Source of the DNA: Nocardioides nitrophenolicus
GTDB taxonomy: Bacteria; Actinomycetota; Actinomycetes; Propionibacteriales; Nocardioidaceae
NCBI RefSeq assembly: GCF_016907515.1
Contig: NZ_JAFBBY010000001.1
Location: forward strand, 4,526,001-4,590,000
Length of the DNA stretch: 64,000 nucleotides
Direction of reading: 5' to 3'
Each line of letters starts with the position of its first letter. The stretch's first letter is position 1. The translations under genes were made by a program, and so were the position numbers. Shown here piece by piece: positions 22,726 through 30,247 of this stretch. A model generated the notes under the pieces. It was not told the DNA's origin. It saw only the letters and a list, made by a program, of their open reading frames with translations, and searched no databases.

Positions 22726-23840
22726 GGCGCCACCGTCAGCAGCAGGAAGGCCGCGAGGAGCAGCAGGTGGACGATGCCGTTGAGCGGCTTGGCGCGTCCC
22801 GGGACGACGGTCAGGATGCCGACGACGGAGGAGAGCGCGAGGAGCACCAGCTGCAGCGGGTCGAGGCCCAGCGCGAGGTCGCCCTCGAGCCAGATGGAGG
22901 CGACCGCGATCGCGGGGATGGTCAGTCCGATCGAGGCCATCGCCGATCCGTAGGCGAGGTTGAGGCTGATCTGCACCCGCTGCTGGCGGGCGGCGCGGAC
23001 GGCGGCGATGGTCTCCGGCGCCAGCACCAGCATCGCGATCACGACGCCGACGACGGCATGGGGGAAGCCGAGCCAGTCGACGGCGTCCTCGATGGAGTAG
23101 GACTCGACCTTCGCCAGCCCGACCACGGTGACCAGGGAGAGCACCAGCAGGGCCAGGGCGATCCACGTCTCGCGGTTGGTCGGCGGGTCGGCGTGGGTGT
23201 CGCCGTCGGCGTCGTCCTGGGCCGTCCAGCCGCCGGGCGTCGACGTCGTGCCGGGGAGGAAGAAGTCGCGGTGACGCACGGTCTGGGTGAAGACGAAGGA
23301 GCCGTAGAGCACCAACGAGGCGAGCGCCGCGAAGGTCAGCTGGGTGCCGGAGAGCACGGGCCCGGACTCGCTGACCGTGAAGGTCGGCACCACCAGGGTG
23401 AGGCCGGCGAGCGTGATCACCGTCGCCAGCGCGGAGCCGGTGCCCTCGGGGTTGAAGATCGCGAGGTGGTGGCGCACCGCCCCGACGACCAGCGCGAGGC
23501 CGACGATGCCGTTGACCGTGATCATCACCGCCGCGAAGACCGTGTCGCGCGCCAGCGTCGAGGTGTCGCCGCTGCCGGAGACCATCAGCATCACGATCAG
23601 GCCGACCTCGATCACCGTGACCGCGACCGCGAGCAGCAGCGAGCCGAACGGCTCGCCGACCTTGTGGGCGACGACCTCGGCGTGGTGCACGGCCGCCAGC
23701 ACCGCGCCGATCAGGGCGACGCCGATCAGGCTGGCCGCGAGGGGGCCGGGGTGGGTGCCCCAGCTCACGGCGAGCACGATGGCGGCGAGGGGCGGCGTGA
23801 ACACCGTCCACCCGAGTCGTCCGGAGGTGGAGGCGCTCAT
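22722..23840 (-). CDS. Calcium/proton antiporter, ChaA-like (CaCA superfamily)
   Basis: 372 aa, about eleven membrane helices in two halves. The alpha repeats are visible: AVAVTVIEVGLIVMLMVSG with its membrane Glu, and VLAPETIAAVRAARQQRVQISLNLAYGSAMASIGLTIPA, which closely follows the ChaA pattern. It exchanges Ca2+ (or Na+/K+) for protons across the cytoplasmic membrane. An acidic cytoplasmic loop, DDADGDTHADPP, lies between the halves. ATG 23840 was preferred over ATG 23888 because it leaves a GGATCGAG-like ribosome binding site and a normal short N-terminus. It is first gene of a three-gene operon with two lipoproteins. Confidence 0.87.
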   Translation of the reverse strand: MSASTSGRLGWTVFTPPLAAIVLAVSWGTHPGPLAASLIGVALIGAVLAAVHHAEVVAHKVGEPFGSLLLAVAVTVIEVGLIVMLMVSGSGDTSTLARDTVFAAVMITVNGIVGLALVVGAVRHHLAIFNPEGTGSALATVITLAGLTLVVPTFTVSESGPVLSGTQLTFAALASLVLYGSFVFTQTVRHRDFFLPGTTSTPGGWTAQDDADGDTHADPPTNRETWIALALLVLSLVTVVGLAKVESYSIEDAVDWLGFPHAVVGVVIAMLVLAPETIAAVRAARQQRVQISLNLAYGSAMASIGLTIPAIAVASIWLEGDLALGLDPLQLVLLALSSVVGILTVVPGRAKPLNGIVHLLLLAAFLLLTVAP

Positions 23841-23907
23841 GGTGCTCGATCCTACGGGGGCCGGTGTCGCCGCCCGCGACGATGTCACCCGGGCTCCCGC
23901 GCCCTCG

Positions 23908-23920
23908 TAGAATCGGGGAC
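23908..23920 (+). promoter_or_regulatory. Leaderless promoter -10 box of the radical SAM gene
   Basis: TAGAAT (23908-23913) lies 7 nt before the ATG at 23921, with no ribosome binding site between. It is one of the best matches to the actinobacterial -10 consensus in the window. Confidence 0.6.
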
Positions 23921-25861
23921 ATGTCCGTCGAGTCCGTCTTCCCCCGGCTGGAGCCCCACCTGCTCTCGGTCTCCAAGCCGATCCAGTACGTCGGCGGCGA
24001 GCTCAACATGGTCGCGAAGGACTGGGACGCCGCCGAGGTGCGCTGGGTGCTGATGTACCCCGACGCCTACGAGGTCGGCCTGCCCAACCAGGGCGTCCAG
24101 ATCCTCTACGAGGTGCTCAACGAGCGGGAGTGGATCCTCGCCGAGCGCACCTACGCCGTGTGGCCCGACATGGAGAAGGTGCTGCGCGAGCAGGAGATCC
24201 CGCAGTTCACCGTCGACAGCCACCGCCCGGTCGGCGCCTTCGACCTGTTCGGCGTGAGCTTCTCCACCGAGCTCGGCTACACCAACCTGCTCACCGCGCT
24301 CGACCTGGCCGGCATCCCGCTGCACGCCGTCGACCGCTCCGACGACCACCCCGTCGTGATCGCCGGCGGGCACGCCGCGTTCAACCCCGAGCCGATCGCC
24401 GACTTCGTCGACGCCGCCGTCCTCGGCGACGGCGAGGAGGTCGTGCTCAAGATCTCCGAGCTGGTGCGCGAGTGGAAGGGCGAGGGCCGGCCCGGTGGCC
24501 GGCTCGAGCTGCTGCGCCGCCTCGCTGTCTCGGGCACGGTCTACGTGCCGCGGTTCTACGACGTGACGTACGCCGCGTCCGGGGAGATCGCGGCCGTCGT
24601 ACCCAACCATCCGGAGGCGCCCGACCGGGTGCGCAAGCACACGCTGATGGACCTCGACCAGTGGCCCTACCCGCGCAACCCGCTGGTGCCGCTCGCCGAG
24701 ACCGTCCACGAGCGGTTCTCCGTCGAGATCTTCCGCGGCTGCACCCGCGGCTGCCGGTTCTGCCAGGCCGGCATGATCACCCGCCCGGTGCGCGAGCGCT
24801 CGATCGAGACGATCGGCGCCATGGTCGACAACGGCATCAAGAAGACCGGCTTCGAGGAGGTCGGCCTGCTCTCGCTGAGCTCGGCCGACCACACCGAGAT
24901 CGGCGACGTCGCCACCGGCCTCGCCGACCGCTACGAGGGCTCCAACGTCTCGCTGTCGCTGCCCTCCACCCGCGTCGACGCGTTCAACATCACGCTGGCC
25001 AACGAGTTCTCCCGCAACGGCCGGCGCTCCGGCCTCACCTTCGCGCCCGAGGGTGGCAGCGAGCGGATGCGAAAGGTGATCAACAAGATGGTCACCGAGG
25101 ACGACCTGATCCGCACCGTCGCGACGGCGTACTCCCACGGCTGGCGGCAGGTGAAGCTCTACTTCATGTGCGGCCTGCCCACCGAGACCGACGAGGACGT
25201 GCTCCAGATCGCCGAGCTCGCCAAGCGCGTGATCGCCACCGGTCGCGAGGTCTCCGGGCGCAACGACATCCGCTGCACCGTCTCCATCGGCGGCTTCGTC
25301 CCCAAGCCCCACACGCCCTTCCAGTGGGCCGCCCAGCTCGACGCCGAGACCACCGACCACCGCCTGCAGGTGCTGCGCGACACCGTCCGCGCCGACCGCC
25401 GCTACGGCAAGGCCATCGGCTTCCGCTACCACGACGGCAAGCCCGGCATCATCGAGGGCCTGCTGTCTCGCGGCGACCGCCGCGTCGGGCGGATCATCGA
25501 GCAGGTCTGGCGCGACGGCGGCCGCTTCGACGGCTGGTCCGAGCACTTCTCCTTCGACCGCTGGGCCGCCTCGGCTCGCCTTGCGCTGGAGGGCACCGGC
25601 GTCGACCTCGACTGGTACACGACGCGCGAGCGGACGTACGACGAGGTCCTGCCCTGGGACCACCTCGACTCCGGCCTCGACAAGGACTGGCTGTGGGCCG
25701 ACTGGGAGGACGCCCTCGCCGTCGGCTCGGGGGAGTCGGACGTCGAGGTCGAGGACTGCCGCTGGACGCCGTGCTACGACTGCGGGGTGTGCCCGGAGAT
25801 GGGCACGGAGATCCAGATCGGGCCCACGGGACAGAAGCTGCTGCCGCTGTCGGTCGTCTGA
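23921..25861 (+). CDS. TIGR03960 family B12-binding/radical SAM protein
   Basis: 646 aa. The N-terminal 240 residues include a B12-binding-like Rossmann region (VLMYPDAYEVGLPNQGVQILYEVLNE). The radical SAM domain carries Cys274, Cys278 and Cys281 in RGCTRGCRFCQAG. A C-terminal DCRWTPCYDCGVCPEMG adds more cysteines, a hallmark of this family. The exact reaction is not established; the family co-occurs with TIGR03936 (DUF2344) and with RNase E/G. Here the TIGR03936 partner is 16.4 kb away at 42252, with the glycan island in between. Confidence 0.92.
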   Translation: MSVESVFPRLEPHLLSVSKPIQYVGGELNMVAKDWDAAEVRWVLMYPDAYEVGLPNQGVQILYEVLNEREWILAERTYAVWPDMEKVLREQEIPQFTVDSHRPVGAFDLFGVSFSTELGYTNLLTALDLAGIPLHAVDRSDDHPVVIAGGHAAFNPEPIADFVDAAVLGDGEEVVLKISELVREWKGEGRPGGRLELLRRLAVSGTVYVPRFYDVTYAASGEIAAVVPNHPEAPDRVRKHTLMDLDQWPYPRNPLVPLAETVHERFSVEIFRGCTRGCRFCQAGMITRPVRERSIETIGAMVDNGIKKTGFEEVGLLSLSSADHTEIGDVATGLADRYEGSNVSLSLPSTRVDAFNITLANEFSRNGRRSGLTFAPEGGSERMRKVINKMVTEDDLIRTVATAYSHGWRQVKLYFMCGLPTETDEDVLQIAELAKRVIATGREVSGRNDIRCTVSIGGFVPKPHTPFQWAAQLDAETTDHRLQVLRDTVRADRRYGKAIGFRYHDGKPGIIEGLLSRGDRRVGRIIEQVWRDGGRFDGWSEHFSFDRWAASARLALEGTGVDLDWYTTRERTYDEVLPWDHLDSGLDKDWLWADWEDALAVGSGESDVEVEDCRWTPCYDCGVCPEMGTEIQIGPTGQKLLPLSVV

Positions 25862-25881
25862 GTCGCGGAGGCGGGATCGCC

Positions 25882-26343
25882 TCAGCGGCGGCCAACCGCG
25901 TCGATCGAGACCGCCAGGCCCTTATCCGAGCGAACGAGCATCCAACGGTGGTCGTTCGCCCGCCACACGTTCTCCGCGCGACGCGCCTCGGCCGCCCACC
26001 GGCACGCCTCGGGAAGCCAGCGCTCGGTGACCTCCGCCGCGACCGCGGCCCGCTCGCCTGATCGCACCGCGTTCCAGCGCATCAGGAGCCGGGGCACCTC
26101 ACGGCTCTTCGCGAAGATCTGGGTACGGCCGTCGCCGACCCAGTAGAAGTCGAAGACCATGGCGATGCCGGAGCCTCGAGTCGTGGGCGTCGGGCCGGGG
26201 GCATCGAAGAAGAGCGAGTCGAGGAGGACGCCATGCTCACGCAGGACGGCCTCGAGGGTGTCCCTCCCCAGGACGTGGGCGAACCCGGCCGGCAGCCGCG
26301 TCTTGGAGTACTCCCGCCACGGAAGGTCCGACTCCGGCGACAT
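25882..26343 (-). CDS. Hypothetical protein
   Basis: 153 aa, soluble, no signal peptide or membrane helix. The segments PAGFAHVLGRDTLEAVLREHGVLLDSLFF and GSGIAMVFDFYWVGDGRTQIFAKSREVPRLLMRWNAV look like a compact alpha/beta domain with many conserved-looking aromatics. I do not recognise the family. It is convergent with the radical SAM gene, 20 nt from its stop, and starts 33 nt after the stop of the next gene on the same strand. Confidence 0.6.
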   Translation of the reverse strand: MSPESDLPWREYSKTRLPAGFAHVLGRDTLEAVLREHGVLLDSLFFDAPGPTPTTRGSGIAMVFDFYWVGDGRTQIFAKSREVPRLLMRWNAVRSGERAAVAAEVTERWLPEACRWAAEARRAENVWRANDHRWMLVRSDKGLAVSIDAVGRR

Positions 26344-26376
26344 GGTCCGATGCTACCGAGACCCGGTCGGAGCGCC

Positions 26377-26694
26377 TTAGCCGTTCTCGCGACCGGGCAA
26401 CGGCGCCCCGCCGAGAAATGCTTCGTAGGGCTCGACGGCGTCCTCGTCGACGGTGGTGGTCGCCGGCCCGTAGCGGGTGTCGGTGCGGTCCCGCTTGGGC
26501 CCGGAGATCCAGTACGTCTCGCCGGTCTCCACGTCCGCGAAGTTCCCGGTCCACAGTCCCGGCGTCCGCCGGAGCTCACGGCCGTGGAAGCGCGCGGTGT
26601 TCCACGACCGGTTGAAGTCGACCCAGCCGATCCACGACGGGCCGAGGTCGGTGTCGAAGCCGGTCTTCAGCTGCACGAACATGACCCGCCTCAC
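26377..26694 (-). CDS. Small hypothetical protein
   Basis: 105 aa, soluble. The N-terminus MFVQLKTGFDTDLGPSWIGWVDFNRSWNTARFHGRELRR is followed by FADVETGETYWISGPKRDRTDTRY, a beta-rich pattern. The GTG at 26694 overlaps the stop of the upstream gene (GTGA); ATG 26682, with GAGG nearby, is an alternative. It is not a family I can name. It appears to be the third gene of a small operon behind two Septum_form proteins. Confidence 0.6.
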   Translation of the reverse strand: MRRVMFVQLKTGFDTDLGPSWIGWVDFNRSWNTARFHGRELRRTPGLWTGNFADVETGETYWISGPKRDRTDTRYGPATTTVDEDAVEPYEAFLGGAPLPGRENG

Positions 26695-27365
26695 GCGCCC
26701 ACCTGCTGCCCCGCGTCCCGCAGCCGACCGGTGATCTTCTCGCCGTCACCGCGCTCGACGTAGCAGAAGAACGCGTCGCCGTCGTCGGGCTCGCTCTCGT
26801 CGAACGAGTCCGACTCCACCCGTACATCGAAGTCCCCCGACTCCACCGCCGCGGCGTACGCCGGGTCCAGGCCGGGGAGGCCGTGGCAGAACTCGGCGCG
26901 GGACACGTCGCGGAAGATCCGGGCCAGGTCGTCGTCGAACCGGCCGACCCAGATCACCTCGCCCAGGTGTGGCTCGGCGCAGGTCGCCTTGATCGGGTCG
27001 TCGAGGAAGTCGCGGTCGATGCACTGCCCGACCCGGGCGTCGTCCTCCCAGACGGTGCGGCTGCCCATGACGGCGGCGAAGACGAAGAAGCCGACGCCGA
27101 GGACCAGCACCAGGGCGCCGACGACCACGCCGGTGACGGCCGCCCACCGGCCGGCGCGCCGCCGCTCGCGGGTGCGGACGATCCCCGCGATGCCCAGCCC
27201 GATCCCGACCGGCGCGGCGCAGCAGGTGAGTGAGCACACCAGCGCCGCGATCGACAGCCCGTCATAGGACACCCGGGACCCGTACGGCGGCTGCCCGCCG
27301 TACGGGTTCGGCCCCGGGCCGGCGCCCGGCTCGTAGGACGGATAGCCGCCGCTGGGGTCGGTCAT
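26691..27365 (-). CDS. Septum_form/DUF4190-type membrane protein, second of tandem pair
   Basis: 224 aa. A Pro/Gly/Tyr-rich cytoplasmic N-terminus (1-30), two membrane helices (about 36-58 and 74-100; SIAALVCSLTCCAAPVGIGLGIAGIVRTRERRR is the DUF4190 pattern), then an exported domain beginning DDARVGQCIDRDFLDDPIKATCAEPHLGEVIWVG, the Septum_form motif with its cysteines. Its neighbour 7 nt upstream has the same architecture, so the pair arose by duplication. The Septum_form name comes from the family; a septation role in this organism is not shown. Confidence 0.8.
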   Translation of the reverse strand: MTDPSGGYPSYEPGAGPGPNPYGGQPPYGSRVSYDGLSIAALVCSLTCCAAPVGIGLGIAGIVRTRERRRAGRWAAVTGVVVGALVLVLGVGFFVFAAVMGSRTVWEDDARVGQCIDRDFLDDPIKATCAEPHLGEVIWVGRFDDDLARIFRDVSRAEFCHGLPGLDPAYAAAVESGDFDVRVESDSFDESEPDDGDAFFCYVERGDGEKITGRLRDAGQQVGA

Positions 27366-27372
27366 CCCCGGG

Positions 27373-28089
27373 TCAGAGCAGCGGCTTGGTCAGCTCGTCG
27401 TCCGGCTCGACGTAGCAGACCAGGTGGTCGCCGACCTCGACCTTCTCCGGGTCCTCGATGACCGCGTTGATGTCCTGGATGTACGGCGCCAGCTTGGTCA
27501 GGTCGTCGGGGTCGATCGCGGTCGCGCAGTAGCTCGCCATGCCGTCCTCGATCTCGCTGAGGTTGTCGGAGGTCACCTTGGCGACGCCGACGATCTCGGC
27601 GTCGTGCTCCTCGGTGCACTCCTTCTTCCGCATGAGCACCGTGCCGTCGTCCTCGTCGATGTCGACGCACTGCCCGACCTCGGCCTTGGCCGGCGTCACC
27701 ACGGAGTCCGCGAAGAGGAACAGCGCCCCGACGGCGACGGCGGAGCCGATCGACATCAGCAGACCGATGACGATGCCGGCGATCGCCAGCCCCCGACCCT
27801 TGCGCTGTCCGCCCTTGGTCCGCGAGAGCCCCACGAAGCCGAGGACCACGCCCACCGGCGCCAGGCAGCACAGCAGGCTGGTCACCAGCGCGGCGATCGA
27901 GATCCCGTCTGTCTTCGGCGGCATCGGGTCGGACCCACCCGGGAAGGCCCCGGGGGCGCCGTAGCCGCCGCCGGAGCCGGAGGCGTACGGGGTCGGCGGC
28001 GGGGGCGGCGCCGGCTGACCGTAGGGGTTCGGCGGCTGGTTCTGGCCGTAGGGGTTCTGCGGCGGGTTCTGGCCGTAAGGGTCGCTCAC
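27373..28089 (-). CDS. Septum_form/DUF4190-type membrane protein, first of tandem pair
   Basis: 238 aa. An N-terminal PYGQNPP/PYGQNQPP-type repeat (2-30), a Pro-rich linker, two membrane helices (about 60-85 and 100-130; ISIAALVTSLLCCLAPVGVVLGFVGLSRTKGG), then the outside domain AEVGQCVDIDEDDGTVLMRKKECTEEHDAEIVGV. GTG 28089 was chosen because TAGGGT lies exactly 7 nt upstream (28102-28097), giving a leaderless start, and because it opens with the repeat; the frame stays open another 78 codons upstream into the promoter region. It is the first gene of the operon and a paralogue of the next one. Confidence 0.78.
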   Translation of the reverse strand: MSDPYGQNPPQNPYGQNQPPNPYGQPAPPPPPTPYASGSGGGYGAPGAFPGGSDPMPPKTDGISIAALVTSLLCCLAPVGVVLGFVGLSRTKGGQRKGRGLAIAGIVIGLLMSIGSAVAVGALFLFADSVVTPAKAEVGQCVDIDEDDGTVLMRKKECTEEHDAEIVGVAKVTSDNLSEIEDGMASYCATAIDPDDLTKLAPYIQDINAVIEDPEKVEVGDHLVCYVEPDDELTKPLL

Positions 28090-28141
28090 GGGCGACACCC
28101 TAGTGTCGTTCGCGGGCTGAAGGGGGGAGAACGGCCTGAGG

Positions 28142-28265
28142 TAGGGTTCAGCGGCGTCCAGCGGACCCCCTCGGAGAGGACCGGACGGCGCGGCAGCCCG
28201 CACTCCGGGCTGGGTGAGTGTCTCGGGGGTCTGACGCCCCGACCCCGTACGAGAGGTGAGCCCCG
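28142..28265 (+). promoter_or_regulatory. Promoter and structured leader of the methyltransferase
   Basis: TAGGGT (28142-28147) is a plausible -10, giving a leader of about 110 nt. The leader holds two short hairpins, CAGCCCG-5 nt-CGGGCTG (28194-28212) and GGGGTC-9 nt-GACCCC (28226-28246), shortly before the ribosome binding site. Attenuation is possible but not shown. Confidence 0.4.
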
Positions 28266-28946
28266 ATGGACTACGACGAGAGCTACTACGACGCGAACGG
28301 TCAGCAGGATGATCGGCCCGCACTGCTGCTCTACGTCCGGCTCGTCCAGCGCTATCTCAAGCCCACGCGCGTACTTGACGTCGGCTGTGGCACCGGCACG
28401 CTGCTCGCCCGCCTCTCGCAGAAGGTCCCGTCCGACGGCTACGAGGTCTCGGCCTGGTCGGCGGCGCGGGCACGCGAGAACTCACCGGGCAGCACGGTCT
28501 ACGAGGCCGGCGACGACCTGCCGACCGCCACCTACGACGGTTTCACGGCGGTCCACGTCTTCGAGCACATTCCCGACGAGCAGCTCATCGCACTGATCGA
28601 GCAGCTGCGCAAGACGACGACACCAGGTGCGCGCGGGTTCATCGTCATGCCCGACCCGGCGGGGCGAGCCGCCGCGATTCACGGCCCGGCGTGGAATGCG
28701 TTGAGCGACCCGACCCACATCAACATGAAGTCACACGACGAATGGCGGCGGTTCCTGACCGATCAGGGGCTCGTCGTCGAGCGTGAGGCGACCGACGGGA
28801 TGTGGAACTTCCCCTACTCCAGCTGGCCGAAGCTGCTCGACGGCCTGCGCTACGGCCTGCCGATGGCGGCGCAGTACCTCGCCGGGAGGATGTTCCTCAA
28901 GCCCGGCCGCGGCGAGTCGTCGTTCTTCGTCGTGCGCTGGGCCTGA
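28266..28946 (+). CDS. Class I SAM-dependent methyltransferase
   Basis: 226 aa. SAM-binding motif I is VLDVGCGTGTLLARL (about 36-50). YDGFTAVHVFEHIPDEQL is the motif IV region, and GFIVMPDPAG follows as the next strand. It resembles the methyltransferases of surface-glycan and lipid clusters. GAGAGG lies about 10 nt before the ATG. It stands at the left end of the glycan island, tail to tail with manA (2-bp gap), so a sugar or glycolipid substrate is plausible. Confidence 0.85.
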   Translation: MDYDESYYDANGQQDDRPALLLYVRLVQRYLKPTRVLDVGCGTGTLLARLSQKVPSDGYEVSAWSAARARENSPGSTVYEAGDDLPTATYDGFTAVHVFEHIPDEQLIALIEQLRKTTTPGARGFIVMPDPAGRAAAIHGPAWNALSDPTHINMKSHDEWRRFLTDQGLVVEREATDGMWNFPYSSWPKLLDGLRYGLPMAAQYLAGRMFLKPGRGESSFFVVRWA

Positions 28947-28948
28947 GC

Positions 28949-30127
28949 TCAGAGCAGGTCGTCGAGGCGTCCCGCTGCACCGGACGGGACGTAGGCCTGG
29001 GCGACCTCGCCGGTGCCGATGATCCGGAGCTCGCCGTCGCTGTCGTCGGCGTAGGCGGCATCACCGCGACGCAGATGGAGCATCTCGTCGCGTGCGTTGA
29101 GCACGGCGACCTCGCCACCCGTGCAGACCAGCAGCCGCTTGCCGCGGTGGGGGAGGATCGCGCCGGCCGGGTCGGCCTGCGAGCTCTGGGTCACCGAGAG
29201 CGCGAACTCGCGGGTGGGGCTGAACACGTCGGTCGACGTGCTGAAGAGCTGGGGCGTCACCCGGGCGACCCGCGACATGCCCTCCTCCAGGCACAGCACC
29301 AGCCCCTCGGCGTCGACGTGCTTCGAGGTGAGGCCGGCCCGCAGCACGTTGTCGGAGGACACCATCACCTCCAGGCACATGCCCTTCAGGTGCGCGTGGA
29401 TGATGCCGGTGCCGAGGTACGCCGCCTCGCCGGGCTGCAACGTCAGCCGGTTGAGGAGCAGCGAGACGACGACGCCCACGTCGCCGGGGTAGTAGGCCTC
29501 GATCTCGACCGCTGTCGCATAGGCGCGCTTGATGTCGATGCCCTCGGCCAGCGCGTCACGACACTGGTCGACGATCTCCGCCACGGCGTCGGCCGGCGGG
29601 GGATCGGAGAGCAGGCCCTCGACCAGCTTCACGATGCCGGCGAAGCCGGGGTTGTCCCGCAGCTGCTTCGTCAGCGCCTTCGCGGTGGGGTGGCCGAGCG
29701 GCATCAGCACGCGGAGGATCTCGGCGGTCGGCCGGAATCCGACGAGGGTGTCGAAGGTGGAGAGCGCGTAGACCATCTCCGGCTTCGGGTACGGGTCCTT
29801 GAACACCCGCTCGGGAGAGTCCATCGGGATCCCGCGTGCTTCCTCGGCCTCGTACCCGGCGCGGGCGCGCCCGGCGTTGGGGTGGGCCTGGATCGACAGC
29901 GGACGGTCGGCGGCGAGGACCTTGAGCATGAAGTCGAGCTCGCCCGCAGGCCCGGTGAGCGGGCGCTTCTCGCCCTGCTCGTCGACGTACTGGGCGGTGC
30001 CGAGTGGGTGCGTGCCGACCCACACCTCGGCCACGGGCCCGCCCTCGGGCTGGCGCCGCTGGAATCCAGGGATGGCGTCGGCCGATCCCCAGTCGTAGGA
30101 CTGGGTCGGGCACTCGAGCGCGAGCAA
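28949..30127 (-). CDS. manA: Mannose-6-phosphate isomerase, class I
   Basis: 392 aa. It interconverts fructose-6-P and mannose-6-P, the entry to GDP-mannose. Type I zinc enzyme motifs are present: SIQAHPN (Gln and His ligands), the ...KPEMVYAL Glu region, and PGEAAYLGTGIIHAHLKG with the last His. The TTG start is supported by a strong AGGAGG 5 nt upstream and by the family N-terminus LLALECPTQSYDWGS. Together with the gmd gene 11 kb to the right it can feed GDP-6-deoxyhexose synthesis for the same island. Confidence 0.94.
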   Translation of the reverse strand: MLALECPTQSYDWGSADAIPGFQRRQPEGGPVAEVWVGTHPLGTAQYVDEQGEKRPLTGPAGELDFMLKVLAADRPLSIQAHPNAGRARAGYEAEEARGIPMDSPERVFKDPYPKPEMVYALSTFDTLVGFRPTAEILRVLMPLGHPTAKALTKQLRDNPGFAGIVKLVEGLLSDPPPADAVAEIVDQCRDALAEGIDIKRAYATAVEIEAYYPGDVGVVVSLLLNRLTLQPGEAAYLGTGIIHAHLKGMCLEVMVSSDNVLRAGLTSKHVDAEGLVLCLEEGMSRVARVTPQLFSTSTDVFSPTREFALSVTQSSQADPAGAILPHRGKRLLVCTGGEVAVLNARDEMLHLRRGDAAYADDSDGELRIIGTGEVAQAYVPSGAAGRLDDLL

Positions 30128-30233
30128 GGGAACCTCCTGGAGCTAGACGGCGGAAGGGCCACCCTAATCTGCGAGCCGCCGCGTCCGCGGTTCGGCGGGC
30201 CGTGTCGGTGCCGGTATCGACGGGGCCAGCGAC

Positions 30234-30247
30234 TAGGATCCGCCGCG
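30234..30247 (+). promoter_or_regulatory. Leaderless promoter -10 box of the GT-C gene
   Basis: TAGGAT (30234-30239) lies 8 nt before ATG 30248, with no ribosome binding site visible. Confidence 0.5.

Noticed and set aside
28090-28323. 78-codon N-terminal extension of the first Septum_form protein
   Set aside because: It crosses the divergent promoter region; GTG 28089 has a -10 box 7 nt upstream and opens with the PYGQ repeats.
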